From Thalassovita taeanensis (GTDB taxonomy: Bacteria; Pseudomonadota; Alphaproteobacteria; Rhodobacterales; Rhodobacteraceae), in contig NZ_FOEP01000005.1 of the NCBI RefSeq assembly GCF_900110775.1, positions 124,001 through 188,000 of the forward strand: DNA of 64,000 nt, given 5' to 3'. Position 1 is the stretch's first letter; every line of letters begins with the position of its first letter. The notes under the pieces were generated by a model. That model saw only the letters and a program-made list of their open reading frames with translations, did not search any database and had not been told where the DNA came from. The position numbers were made by a program, and so were the translations under genes. Shown one piece after another: positions 15,639 through 24,280 of this stretch.

Positions 15639-17210
15639 ATGGCAGACTCAGCGGTAGAGACAGCAGCCCCGCGCAAGCGCGGTGGCGGACGGGCGGGCAA
15701 GGCGGCGCGGCGCGGGCCTTCGGCGATCGAGCAGATGCCGTGGCGGTTGCCGATCAATCAGGACCGGCCGACCGAGCCCTTGCGCGAAGACGGCGTGCAG
15801 GCGATCCACGAGGGCGCGATGCGCATTCTGGAAGAGATCGGGATCGAGTTTCTGAACACCGAGGCGTTGGAAATTCTGAAGCAGGCCGGGTGCACGGTGA
15901 ATGGCGAAAACGTGCGGATGGGGCGCGATTTCGTGATGGAGATGATCGCCAAGGCCCCCAGCCAATGGACGATGACGCCGCGCAACCCCGAACGGCAGCT
16001 GATCGTGGGGGGCGAGTATCTGCTGTTTGGCAATGTGTCGTCGCCGCCTGCCTATTGGGACATGTCAGTGGGGCGCAAGATGTCGGGCACCCGCGAGATG
16101 TGCCGCGATCTGCTGAAGCTGAGCCAGTATTTCAACTGCATCCATTTCGTGGGTGGATACCCGGTGGAGCCGCAGGATATTCACCCCTCGGTGCGGCATC
16201 TGGACGTGCTATATGACAAGCTGACGCTGACCGACAAGGTGGCGCATGCCTATAGTCTGGGTAAGGAGCGGGTCGAGGATGTGATGGAGATGGTGCGGAT
16301 CGCGGGCGGGCACAGCCACGACGAGTTCGACGCCGATCCGAAGATGTACACCAACATCAACTCGACGTCACCGCTGAAGCATGATCAACCGATGCTGGAC
16401 GGCTGGATGCGGCTGGCGCGGCGCAATCAGGGCCTGATCGTGACGCCGTTTACGCTGGCCGGGGCGATGGCGCCGGTGACAATGGCCGGGGCGGTGGCGC
16501 AGTCGTTGGCCGAGGGGCTGTGTGCGATCGCTCTGGCGCAGTATATCCGGCCCGGAGCGGCCTGCGCGATCGGCACGTTTACCAGCAACGTGGATATGAA
16601 AAGCGGCGCACCCGCGTTTGGCACGCCGGAATACATGCGCGCGACGCAGATGACCGGGCAATTGGCGCGGTTTTACGGATTGCCGCTGCGGTCGAGTGGG
16701 GTTTGCGCGGCGAATGTGCCGGATGGGCAGGCGATGTGGGAAACCTCCAACAGCCTGTGGGCGGCGGTGCAGTCGGGCACCAATATGGTCTATCACGCGG
16801 CTGGCTGGCTGGAGGGCGGGCTGATTGCTTCGCCCGAGAAGTTCGTGATGGACTGCGAGGTTTTGCAGCAAATCCAACGCTATATGGAGCCCGAGATCGT
16901 GGCTACCACGCCCGAGGATATTGCGATCGAGGCCATTCAGGAGGTCGGATCGGGCGGGCATTTCTTTGGCATTCAGCACACGCAGGACCGCTATACCAAG
17001 GCGTTTTATCAGCCGTTCCTGTCGGATTGGCGTAATTACGAGGCGTGGGAGGCTGCGGGAGCGACATGGACCCCGGAGCGAGCGCACCGGATTTACAAAG
17101 AAATCATCGCCAGTTTCGAAGCGCCCCCGATGGACGAGGCGATTCACGAGGAACTGAAGGCGTTTGTGGCGCGGCGCAAGGCCGAGGGTGGTGCGCCGAC
17201 TGACTTCTGA
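15639..17210 (+). CDS. MttB-family (COG5598) methyltransferase without pyrrolysine
   Basis: A 523-residue protein of the trimethylamine methyltransferase family. The start at 15639 follows a strong ACAGGAGG. After a basic N-terminal tail (RKRGGGRAGKAARRG) comes the TIM barrel with VQAIHEGAMRILEEIGIEF, INSTSPLKHD and SGVCAANVPDGQAMWE. No in-frame amber codon occurs, so this is a non-pyrrolysine member. Characterised ones demethylate glycine betaine, proline betaine or carnitine using a corrinoid protein. No corrinoid protein gene is adjacent, so partner and substrate remain open. Carnitine degradation at 3.4-5.9 kb yields glycine betaine, which would be one candidate substrate. Confidence 0.82.
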   Translation: MADSAVETAAPRKRGGGRAGKAARRGPSAIEQMPWRLPINQDRPTEPLREDGVQAIHEGAMRILEEIGIEFLNTEALEILKQAGCTVNGENVRMGRDFVMEMIAKAPSQWTMTPRNPERQLIVGGEYLLFGNVSSPPAYWDMSVGRKMSGTREMCRDLLKLSQYFNCIHFVGGYPVEPQDIHPSVRHLDVLYDKLTLTDKVAHAYSLGKERVEDVMEMVRIAGGHSHDEFDADPKMYTNINSTSPLKHDQPMLDGWMRLARRNQGLIVTPFTLAGAMAPVTMAGAVAQSLAEGLCAIALAQYIRPGAACAIGTFTSNVDMKSGAPAFGTPEYMRATQMTGQLARFYGLPLRSSGVCAANVPDGQAMWETSNSLWAAVQSGTNMVYHAAGWLEGGLIASPEKFVMDCEVLQQIQRYMEPEIVATTPEDIAIEAIQEVGSGGHFFGIQHTQDRYTKAFYQPFLSDWRNYEAWEAAGATWTPERAHRIYKEIIASFEAPPMDEAIHEELKAFVARRKAEGGAPTDF

Positions 17211-17282
17211 GGGGCTGCGCATTGCTGGTCTGTTGGGACTGTTCCGGGCAGTTTGAGACCGACTGTGCGGGAGAGCCAACAA

Positions 17283-17497
17283 ATGAGTAGTTTGAGTGAA
17301 GAGATGCAACTGGCCTCGACCCGTGCGGGGTTGCGGTGGTTGGGACCGTGGGCGGCACTGCGATGTGGCTGCTTTTGGAAAAGCTGCCCGAAGTGATCGC
17401 GAATGAGCGCCTTTTGCTGGCGTTGGCGGGGATGCCGCCGCTGACGCGGCTGAATGCGGTGACGCTGGGAGGGATGGAACCGCGTCCTGAAAATTGA
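17283..17497 (+). pseudogene. Frameshifted remnant of a small membrane protein (DUF4153-like N-terminus?)
   Basis: From ATG 17283 one frame reads MSSLSEEMQLASTRAG and then runs to an early stop. Shifting frame near 17325 gives VAVVGTVGGTAMWLLLEKL followed by PEVIANERLLLALAG and on to a stop at 17495. The joined product looks like the start of a larger membrane protein (a hydrophobic segment and an LPE...NERLLL motif reminiscent of DUF4153 proteins), cut short. The similarity is from memory and only moderate. It lies between the MttB-family and H-NOX genes. Confidence 0.4.
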
Positions 17498-17566
17498 ATC
17501 TATTCGCTGAATCTTAACCCGTGCTGGGCAAGACTGCAGGCTGGATCAGAATAGAGAGTGGGTGGC

Positions 17567-18154
17567 ATGCACGGGCTGATTAACCGCGCAATCCAGTGTT
17601 TTGTGCGTGATACATATGGTGCCGAGCTGTGGCTTGACGTGACCCGTCAGGCGCGGCTTGACGGCCAGGGTTTCGAGGCGATGCTGTATTATGATGATGC
17701 GCTGACCGAACGGGTTTTGAACCGCGTGGGGGCGCTTCTGGCGAAGGAGCGGGAGGCGCTTCTGGAGGATATCGGTATCTATCTGGTTTCGCATCCCAAC
17801 GTCGAGGCGTTGCGAAGGCTGCTGCGATTTGGTGGGGTCAGCTTTGTGGAGTTCCTGCATTCACTGGATGACCTGCCTGATCGGGCGCGACTGGCGGTCT
17901 CTGATCTGGAGTTGCCGCGGCTGGAACTGCACGAGTGTCCGTCCAATTGTTTTCGTCTGTTTTGCCAATCGCCGTATGTGGGCTATGGTCATGTGATGCT
18001 GGGGGTATTGAGAACCATGGCTGATGATTATGGTGCGTTGGTGTTTCTGGATATTCACTCCAGAGCGCCGGGCGACGATGTGATCGAGATTACGGTGATT
18101 GAAATGGCCTTTGCGGAAGGCCGCAGTTTCGATCTGGGCGCGGGGGTGGGCTGA
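17567..18154 (+). CDS. H-NOX (heme NO/O2-binding) domain protein
   Basis: A 195-residue stand-alone H-NOX protein beginning MHGLINRAIQCFVRDTYG, which is diagnostic for the family. The likely proximal heme ligand is His98 (VEFLHSLDDLP). The usual YxSxR motif that holds the heme propionates aligns with Cys133-x-Ser135-x-Tyr137, so two of its three residues are replaced. The gene is followed 3 bases later by a diguanylate cyclase gene; in roseobacters such as Dinoroseobacter shibae an H-NOX protein and its partner cyclase link nitric oxide to c-di-GMP. Start ATG 17567 is preferred over the GTG three codons upstream. Confidence 0.87.
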   Translation: MHGLINRAIQCFVRDTYGAELWLDVTRQARLDGQGFEAMLYYDDALTERVLNRVGALLAKEREALLEDIGIYLVSHPNVEALRRLLRFGGVSFVEFLHSLDDLPDRARLAVSDLELPRLELHECPSNCFRLFCQSPYVGYGHVMLGVLRTMADDYGALVFLDIHSRAPGDDVIEITVIEMAFAEGRSFDLGAGVG

Positions 18155-18157
18155 ACG

Positions 18158-19132
18158 ATGTCGCATGACCGTGATCTTGCGCAAATTCTTGATGTCTTGT
18201 CGCCGATGCACGTGATGCTGGATGCGGCAGGACGGATATGTCACGCGGGGCCGACGCTGCGCAAACTGCGCCCCGATACTGTTCTGGAAGATTGCGATTT
18301 TCTTGACGTTTTCGAGACGATGAGGCCGAGGTTGATCGACTCGATGCAGGCGCTGGTGGCACATCATGGGGTCAAGCTGCATCTTCAGTTTCGCGATGCG
18401 CCGCAGACAGCCCTGAAGGGCGTTCTGGTGCCTTGGGACGGTGGGGCGGTGATCAATCTGTCCTTCGGCATTTCCGTGCTGGACAGCGTGCGTGACTATG
18501 CGCTGACCTCCAGCGACTTTGCCGCCACGGACCTTACGATTGAGATGCTATATCTGATCGAGGCGAAATCTGCGGCGATGGAGGCCAGCCGCCAGTTGAA
18601 TCTGCGGTTGCAGGGGGCGATGATTGCGGCCGAGGAGCAGGCATTTACCGACACACTGACCGGATTAAAGAACCGGCGTGCGATGGACCATGTTCTGGCG
18701 CGTCACATCAGCATGGGCGAGGCGTTTGCCCTGATGCATCTGGATCTGGATTTCTTCAAAGCGGTGAATGACACGATGGGCCACGCTGCGGGGGATCATG
18801 TCTTACAGCAGGTGGCGCGGATCATGGTCGATGTCACCCGCAAGGATGACACGGTGGCCCGGGTCGGCGGCGATGAATTCGTGCTGATTCTGACCGGACT
18901 GACTGATCGGACCATGCTGTCGGCGATTGCCGCGCGGTTGATTGCACGGCTTGAAAAACCGATCCCCTTCGATGGCCAGACCTGTCGGATTTCGGCCAGT
19001 ATCGGAAGCGTTCTGTCGGTGGATTATCAGGTGCCGAATGCGGAGCAGTTTCTGATCGATGCGGATGAGGCGCTTTATGCTTCCAAACGGCGTGGGCGGG
19101 CGCAGCACAGTTTCCATCGGGACGCGGACTAA
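18158..19132 (+). CDS. H-NOX-associated diguanylate cyclase
   Basis: A 324-residue cytosolic protein. Residues about 8-115 form a PAS-like sensor or partner domain. A helical linker follows (LYLIEAKSAAMEASRQLNLR, coiled-coil-like). The GGDEF domain covers about 160-322 with active site GGDEF (237-241), FTDTLTGLKNRRAM at its start, and an RKDD product-inhibition site at 228-231. The N-terminal part resembles the H-NOX-associated region that pairs with H-NOX proteins. The likely role is NO-dependent control of c-di-GMP synthesis by the upstream protein. A strong terminator follows. Confidence 0.85.
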   Translation: MSHDRDLAQILDVLSPMHVMLDAAGRICHAGPTLRKLRPDTVLEDCDFLDVFETMRPRLIDSMQALVAHHGVKLHLQFRDAPQTALKGVLVPWDGGAVINLSFGISVLDSVRDYALTSSDFAATDLTIEMLYLIEAKSAAMEASRQLNLRLQGAMIAAEEQAFTDTLTGLKNRRAMDHVLARHISMGEAFALMHLDLDFFKAVNDTMGHAAGDHVLQQVARIMVDVTRKDDTVARVGGDEFVLILTGLTDRTMLSAIAARLIARLEKPIPFDGQTCRISASIGSVLSVDYQVPNAEQFLIDADEALYASKRRGRAQHSFHRDAD

Positions 19133-19212
19133 GGCCTGCCAAGCTTGATCATCAGACCTCGAACTGCCGTTTCAGACCGTCGTGGTTGTATGTGCGCCTG
19201 TGGGATCAGATT

Positions 19213-19260
19213 TAGAAAAAACCGGCTCGGCAGGTTGCGCGAGCCGGTTGTTGTATTTTT
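19213..19260. terminator. Bidirectional Rho-independent terminator
   Basis: A 10-bp perfect stem, AACCGGCTCG (19220-19229) with CGAGCCGGTT (19240-19249), has a 10-base loop. It is flanked by an A-run on the left and TTGTTGTATTTTT on the right, so it can work on both strands. It sits between the convergent ends of the diguanylate cyclase gene (19132) and the acidic protein gene (19276). Confidence 0.85.
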
Positions 19261-19275
19261 CAATCACAGGACACG

Positions 19276-21075
19276 TCACCCGGCGGCGCGTTTGTCCGGT
19301 TTGAAGCCGATCTGTTCGGATACGGTAAACCGCCCGCCCTTTAGCTTTTCGATCTTGCCCTGGCGCAGAAGTTGACCAAACGAGCGCAACCCGTCTTCGC
19401 GGCTGAAGGTCATGTCTTCGACTTGACGTGCTTTTGTCATCAGCTGAGGGCGCGAGAATTGCGCATGCCCTTCGACATACGACAGGTACGCGGCGGCGGC
19501 CTCGAGCAGATCGGGCAGGCCTTCTGCTCCCATCCGCTCGGCAAATTCTGCAAAGCTGCCGGTTTCAGTAGGCTGATCGCTTTGCAATTTGCTCACGGCG
19601 GCGATGTCAGCGCTGGGCGTGGCCTCGGCCAGAGACACCCGGCGCGGGCGCACAGGGCTAACCGCTTTGGGGGCGTTGGTGTCGATCCGTTGTTCGGCGA
19701 CCAGTTTCAGCGGGGCTGGGCGCGGTTCGTCTTGACGGCGGTGTTCGGCCGTGAGGCGACGGGGCCGCACCACACTGTTCAGGTCGTCGCGATAGGCATC
19801 AACGCTGTCCTCGCCACGGTTCAGGCCTTCACCTGCCTCGGTTTCGGCACGGGTTGCTGCGACGGCGGCGCGAAGATGCGCGATCGCATTGCGGCGATTG
19901 GCCCCCTCGGGGCTGTCCATCTCGGTCTTTGTCTTGGCCATCAGACGCGACATGTCGGGCTCGGAATCTTCAAGCTGATCGCGCTGGGCGGGGGCCTGAT
20001 CGTCGCCCTCATCATCATCCGCGAAGATCGAGGCCACTTCCCCTTCTTCGTCTTCCGGCGACAGTTCGGCTTCGACTTCTGCCAGCTCGCGCTGTAATTC
20101 GGCCTCTTCCTCCGGGGAAAGGGTCGAGGCGAAATCATCGTCGTATTCGTCTTCTTCTTCCAGGCGGCCATCTGCGACGGCGGCCTCGAAATCGGCGCGC
20201 TTCATCTTGAGGACACGCGCCCGCAGCGGCGCGGCGGGAGCCTGAGCTTGCTCTGCTTTTTTCTCAGCGACCTCTTCGGGCAGAGCAGCGGGGGCCTCTA
20301 CTTCGGCGGGCGCAGCGCCCGCGCGCGCGGTCACGGCATCCAGCAATGCGGAAAATCCGCCGTCGTCTTCCTCGGTATCCTCAGAAACCGCGGCGATTTC
20401 GGCCTGATCATCGGTGTCCAGCGCCGCCTGAATGCTCTCGGTGGCCTCGGCCAGATAGTCTTCGGCATGCTCGTCTTCGGAATAGGAGGCATCGTCTGGC
20501 TCGGTCAGCGCGTCATTGCGGGAAACCACGGCGCGGATACGCTGCAGCTTGGCTGCCACGCTGGCCTCGGCGGTATCCGCCGCAGCAACAATGGGCTCTG
20601 CCGGGCTTTCGACAGCGGGTTCCAAGGGCGCGGCAGCAGGCTCAGGCGATACCTCATCGTGTACTTCCGGCGCGGCTGCCTCTGCTACTGTCTCAACAGG
20701 CTCGGCGGCGGGCGGGGCGCTTGGGGCATCGGCAGGCATATCCGGCGCGTCAGGGACCTGCGCAGGCACGGCGGCCAGTGCGGGAGAAAGTGGCGCCTCG
20801 GGTTCTTCTTGCGCTGCGGCAGCGGAGGGGCGCAGCACGATGGCGCCGCGCTCTTGACGGGCGTCGATCCGGCGAGAGGTTTCGCGTTCGGCAATGCGTG
20901 CCAGCATTTCAGCGTCCGGCGTCGGTGGCTCGGCCCCGAAATAGCGGTCATCGGAGGCGAGATCGCGAAAATATTCCGCAATCGCTTTCATCGTTTCAAA
21001 AGAGTCATCAAACCCTTCCAAGGTGCACGAAAATGTTCCGTAGGAAACTGTAAGAATTTTACTATTGTTTACCAT
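19276..21075 (-). CDS. Conserved acidic protein of Rhodobacterales, function unknown
   Basis: About 599 residues from the start at 21075 (MVNNSKILTVSYGTFSCTLEG). The N-terminal 60 residues (VSYGTFSCTLEGFDDSFETM, then IAEYFRDLASDDRYFGAEPP) and the C-terminal about 90 residues (a winged-helix-like part ending DGLRSFGQLLRQGKIEKLKG) look folded and conserved. The long middle is Ala/Pro/Glu-rich, very acidic and probably disordered (SPEEEAELQRELAEVEAE). Such proteins are often mislabelled as CheA in databases; no CheA domain is visible. It might be a DNA- or protein-binding scaffold, but nothing in the sequence decides this. Confidence 0.7.
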   Translation of the reverse strand: MVNNSKILTVSYGTFSCTLEGFDDSFETMKAIAEYFRDLASDDRYFGAEPPTPDAEMLARIAERETSRRIDARQERGAIVLRPSAAAAQEEPEAPLSPALAAVPAQVPDAPDMPADAPSAPPAAEPVETVAEAAAPEVHDEVSPEPAAAPLEPAVESPAEPIVAAADTAEASVAAKLQRIRAVVSRNDALTEPDDASYSEDEHAEDYLAEATESIQAALDTDDQAEIAAVSEDTEEDDGGFSALLDAVTARAGAAPAEVEAPAALPEEVAEKKAEQAQAPAAPLRARVLKMKRADFEAAVADGRLEEEDEYDDDFASTLSPEEEAELQRELAEVEAELSPEDEEGEVASIFADDDEGDDQAPAQRDQLEDSEPDMSRLMAKTKTEMDSPEGANRRNAIAHLRAAVAATRAETEAGEGLNRGEDSVDAYRDDLNSVVRPRRLTAEHRRQDEPRPAPLKLVAEQRIDTNAPKAVSPVRPRRVSLAEATPSADIAAVSKLQSDQPTETGSFAEFAERMGAEGLPDLLEAAAAYLSYVEGHAQFSRPQLMTKARQVEDMTFSREDGLRSFGQLLRQGKIEKLKGGRFTVSEQIGFKPDKRAAG

Positions 21076-21212
21076 TACTACTCGCCTTCCTCTGCCTTCT
21101 GGACCGGGATTTACCATGAGTATCCCGACGAAAGGTGAACGAATCTTCGTTTTTTACTGTATCATTTTGTGTCGACATTGTGATCTGTTTCCCGAAAGTG
21201 CAGTAATCGGGC

Positions 21213-21902
21213 ATGATTGATCCAATTGTTCAGACATCTCGCAATGTAACCCTGATCGGGGCTGGGCCGCCGCGCGAAAGTGCGCTGCAGGCCGCGTTAA
21301 CCTTGGCGCCCGAAGTGGTCTGTGCCGATGGCGGAGCAGACGTTGCGCTGGCGCATGGGCTAATGCCGCGCGCGGTGATCGGTGACTTCGACAGTGTGTC
21401 AATTGAGGCACGCACCGCGATCCCGGTCGAGCGTCAATTTCCGATTTCAGAGCAGGAGAGCACGGATTTCGACAAATGTCTGCGCAATATCGTGGCCCCC
21501 CTTGTGCTGGGGGTGGGGTTTGACGGCACGCGGATGGATCATCAGCTGGCGGCGTTCAATACCTTACTGACCCATGCACATCGGCGCTGCATTCTGGTGG
21601 GGGCAGAGCAAATCGTGTTTGTGTCCCCGCCACGGATCGGGCTTGACCTGCCAGAGCAAAGCTTGCTGTCACTGTTTCCGCTGGGCGCAGTTCAGGGCCG
21701 GTCGGAAGGGCTGCGCTGGCCGATCGAGGGGCTGAGGTTCGCACCGGACGGTCGGGTCGGTACGTCCAATCAGGTGGTCGGATCGGTGCAATTGTCCTTC
21801 GACGCACCGGCGATGCTGATCATTCTGCCGCGGGCGGCGCTGGCTGCTGCGGCTGAGGGGCTGATCGCGGCGCCCGGCTCGTGGCCCGCTCGCGTGCGAT
21901 GA
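21213..21902 (+). CDS. thiN: Thiamine diphosphokinase
   Basis: A 229-residue enzyme that transfers pyrophosphate from ATP to thiamine. Characteristic motifs are VTLIGAGPP, VCADGGADVALAHGLMPRAVIGDFDSVS and QESTDFDKCL; the two Asp-rich motifs bind metal and substrate. GFDGTRMDHQLAAFNTL and the C-terminal LSNQ-like strand (GTSNQVVGSVQLSF) complete the fold. The start at 21213 is the first ATG. Its last 83 bases overlap the 3' end of the convergent EamA gene. No THI element riboswitch was seen upstream. Confidence 0.9.
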   Translation: MIDPIVQTSRNVTLIGAGPPRESALQAALTLAPEVVCADGGADVALAHGLMPRAVIGDFDSVSIEARTAIPVERQFPISEQESTDFDKCLRNIVAPLVLGVGFDGTRMDHQLAAFNTLLTHAHRRCILVGAEQIVFVSPPRIGLDLPEQSLLSLFPLGAVQGRSEGLRWPIEGLRFAPDGRVGTSNQVVGSVQLSFDAPAMLIILPRAALAAAAEGLIAAPGSWPARVR

Positions 21903-22770
21903 TATAAAGCCCGGCGGCGACGGTGATGGCGATACCAAGGGCTGATAGCCCGTTGGGAAGGTCGCGGAAGATGGCCCAGCCGATCAGCGTGGCAAAGGGG
22001 ATCTCCAGATATTGCATCGGGGCCAGCGTGGCTGCGGGGGCATGGCGCAGGGACCAAGTCATCAGCAGATGTGCCAGGGTGCCGATAGCACCGATGGCGA
22101 TCAGCAGAGCCCAGTCGCTGCCGCGCGGGACAGTCAGTCTGAGCATCTCTGGCCCAATGTCGCCAAAGGCCAGTAATATTGGCAACACAACCGCCGTGGC
22201 CATTGCGCCCGACACGGCTTGCAGGCTGACCGGGTCGGTCTCGCGTGCAATCTGCCGGGTCACCAGCATGAACAACGCAAACACCACCGCCACCCCCAGC
22301 GGCAGCAACGCGGGCCAACCGACGGCGGCAAAGCTTGGCTGGATCACCAGAAGCGTGCCGACAAATCCGACGGCACAGGCGATCAGGCGGCGCGGACCGA
22401 CCTCTTCATCCAACACATAGCGCCCCAGAAGCAGCATCAGAAACGGCATGACAAACGCGATGGCAATCGCATCGGCCAGCGGTAAGAACCGCAGCGCGGA
22501 AAACATCATGCCAATGCCTGCGATATGCAGCAGCGTGCGCCAGGCGGCCAGCCGCAGGACCCGTCCCCGCATGCGCCAGGGGCGATTGGTGGCGATCACC
22601 AGTGGGGCCAGCAGAATCACCTGCGCCGCAAACCGGGCCAGAAGGATCATCCCGACAGGCAGGTTTTGCCCCAACAGCTTGGCCAGTGCATCACCAAGCG
22701 GGGCCAGCACACAAAATCCCAGCATCAGCAGGATACCAAGCAAAGGGCGATCAGGGGCAATTCCGGTCAT
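21820..22770 (-). CDS. EamA/DMT-superfamily transporter
   Basis: About 316 residues with ten hydrophobic segments in two EamA repeats (LGILLMLGFCVLAPLGDALAK; ALLIAIGAIGTLAHLLMTWS). It resembles the inner-membrane S-adenosylmethionine/drug-metabolite group, but the substrate is unknown. I chose ATG 22770 (MTGIAPDRPLLG), since the upstream extension is Arg-rich and unlike a transporter start. The C-terminal tail is Pro/Ala-rich and lies over the end of thiN. Confidence 0.82.
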   Translation of the reverse strand: MTGIAPDRPLLGILLMLGFCVLAPLGDALAKLLGQNLPVGMILLARFAAQVILLAPLVIATNRPWRMRGRVLRLAAWRTLLHIAGIGMMFSALRFLPLADAIAIAFVMPFLMLLLGRYVLDEEVGPRRLIACAVGFVGTLLVIQPSFAAVGWPALLPLGVAVVFALFMLVTRQIARETDPVSLQAVSGAMATAVVLPILLAFGDIGPEMLRLTVPRGSDWALLIAIGAIGTLAHLLMTWSLRHAPAATLAPMQYLEIPFATLIGWAIFRDLPNGLSALGIAITVAAGLYIIARERATSRAPRSAPQPQQPAPPAAE

Positions 22771-22837
22771 GCGCGCCACGCTAGATCGCCTCGGCCCGCG
22801 CGGCAATCCCGTGAAATTCCATTCCTGACACGGCTAT

Positions 22838-22867
22838 TCACATTTTCCAAATATCCCGGCCGGAGGC
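22838..22867. repeat. Short intergenic motif, copy A
   Basis: The motif TCACATTTTCCAAATATC followed by CCGGCCGGAGGC lies between the 3' end of sdaA and the start of the EamA gene. A close match is at 29589-29618. The CCGGCCGG core is palindromic. It looks like a dispersed 3'-end element of this genome; function unknown. Confidence 0.45.
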
Positions 22868-22906
22868 ATCGGGCATCCCGTCGTCGTGCCACGTCAGAAC
22901 ACAGGC

Positions 22907-24280
22907 TCAACAATTGGGCACATTCACCGCCAGCCCACCAAGCGAGGTTTCCTTGTATTTCTCGCTCATGTCCTGACCGGTCTGGCGCATGGTTTCGATA
23001 CAGGCGTCCAGCGGCACCAGATGGGTGCCATCTCCGCGCAGTGCGAGGCTGGCCGCGGATACCGCCTTGATCGCGCCCAGCCCGTTGCGCTCGATGCAGG
23101 GCACCTGCACCAGTCCGCGCACCGGATCGCAGGTCATGCCCAGATGGTGTTCCAGCGCAATTTCCGCTGCATTTTCAATCTGCTCGGGCGTGCCGCCCAT
23201 CACGGCGCACAGGCCAGAGGCAGCCATGGCGGCGGCGCTGCCGACCTCGGCCTGACATCCAGCCTCGGCTCCTGAGATCGAGGCGTTGTATTTCACCAGC
23301 CCGCCGATGGCGGCGGCGGTCAGCAGAAACTCGTCCACGCGGGTGGCGGTGGCGCCGGGCACATGATCCAACCAATAGCGGATCACCGCAGGCACAACCC
23401 CCGCCGCACCATTGGTCGGCGCGGTCACGACCTGCCCGCCAGCGGCGTTTTCCTCGTTCACTGCCATGGCATAGGCGCTCATCCAGTCGTTGATCACATG
23501 CGGCGCAGTCAGGTTCAGGCCGCGCTCGGCCAGCAATGCCGCGTGGATCGCCTTGGCGCGGCGTTTGACGCCCAGACCGCCGGGCAAAATGCCATCGGTG
23601 GTCAGGCCCCGGTCGATGCAGGCATTCATCACCTGCCAGATCCGGGTAATTCCGGCTGACAGGGCCTGATTGCTGCCGCGCGACAGTTCGTTGGCGGCTT
23701 TCATCTCGGCGATGCTTTTGCCCGAGGCGCGGGCCATCGTCAGCATTTCTGCAGCGGATTTGAACGGGAACGGCACGGGCGGGCCGTCATCCGTGGCCTT
23801 GCCTGCCGCCAGTTCATCAGCGGTCATCACAAAGCCGCCGCCGATGGAATAGAAGGTCTCCTGCAGGATCACGTCGCCCTGCGCGTCGGTGGCCATAAGG
23901 ATCATCCCGTTGGCGTGGCCGGGCAGGGCGGGGCCGTAATCAAAGGTCAGGTCGTGGTCGGGGTCGAACTGCAGCGGCGGCAGGTCGTGGGGTGTGACCG
24001 TCTTTGTGGCTTTGATCGCCGCCAGCGTGGCTTCGGCGGCTGGGTGGTCATAGGTGTCAGGCAGGAAGCCAGACAGCCCCAGAATCGTGGCGCGGTCGGT
24101 GGCATGGCCGACGCCGGTAAAGGCCAGACTGCCATGCAGCGAGGCGCGCACGCCGTGGAACACGAAGGGCGAGGCGCGCATCATTTGCAGGAACCGCCCG
24201 GCGGCGACCATCGGCCCCATTGTGTGGGACGAGGATGGGCCGATGCCGACCTTGAACATCTCGAAGATAGACAAAAACAT
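22907..24280 (-). CDS. sdaA: L-serine ammonia-lyase (single-chain, Fe-S type)
   Basis: A 457-residue iron-sulfur enzyme converting L-serine to pyruvate and ammonia. The N-terminal beta domain starts [20 protein letters not shown]; the catalytic alpha domain carries cluster cysteines in [16 protein letters not shown] and in [19 protein letters not shown]. The C-terminus [12 protein letters not shown] keeps the terminal Cys that acts as the tail-in-mouth ligand in this family. Its ATG overlaps the stop of the upstream GST gene by one base (TAATG), so the two are probably one transcript. Confidence 0.93.
   Translation of the reverse strand: MFLSIFEMFKVGIGPSSSHTMGPMVAAGRFLQMMRASPFVFHGVRASLHGSLAFTGVGHATDRATILGLSGFLPDTYDHPAAEATLAAIKATKTVTPHDLPPLQFDPDHDLTFDYGPALPGHANGMILMATDAQGDVILQETFYSIGGGFVMTADELAAGKATDDGPPVPFPFKSAAEMLTMARASGKSIAEMKAANELSRGSNQALSAGITRIWQVMNACIDRGLTTDGILPGGLGVKRRAKAIHAALLAERGLNLTAPHVINDWMSAYAMAVNEENAAGGQVVTAPTNGAAGVVPAVIRYWLDHVPGATATRVDEFLLTAAAIGGLVKYNASISGAEAGCQAEVGSAAAMAASGLCAVMGGTPEQIENAAEIALEHHLGMTCDPVRGLVQVPCIERNGLGAIKAVSAASLALRGDGTHLVPLDACIETMRQTGQDMSEKYKETSLGGLAVNVPNC

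Noticed and set aside
19276-21075. Chemotaxis kinase CheA, a label often attached to such proteins
   Set aside because: No HPt, dimerisation, ATPase or CheW-like domain is visible; the similarity is only the acidic Ala/Pro-rich composition.
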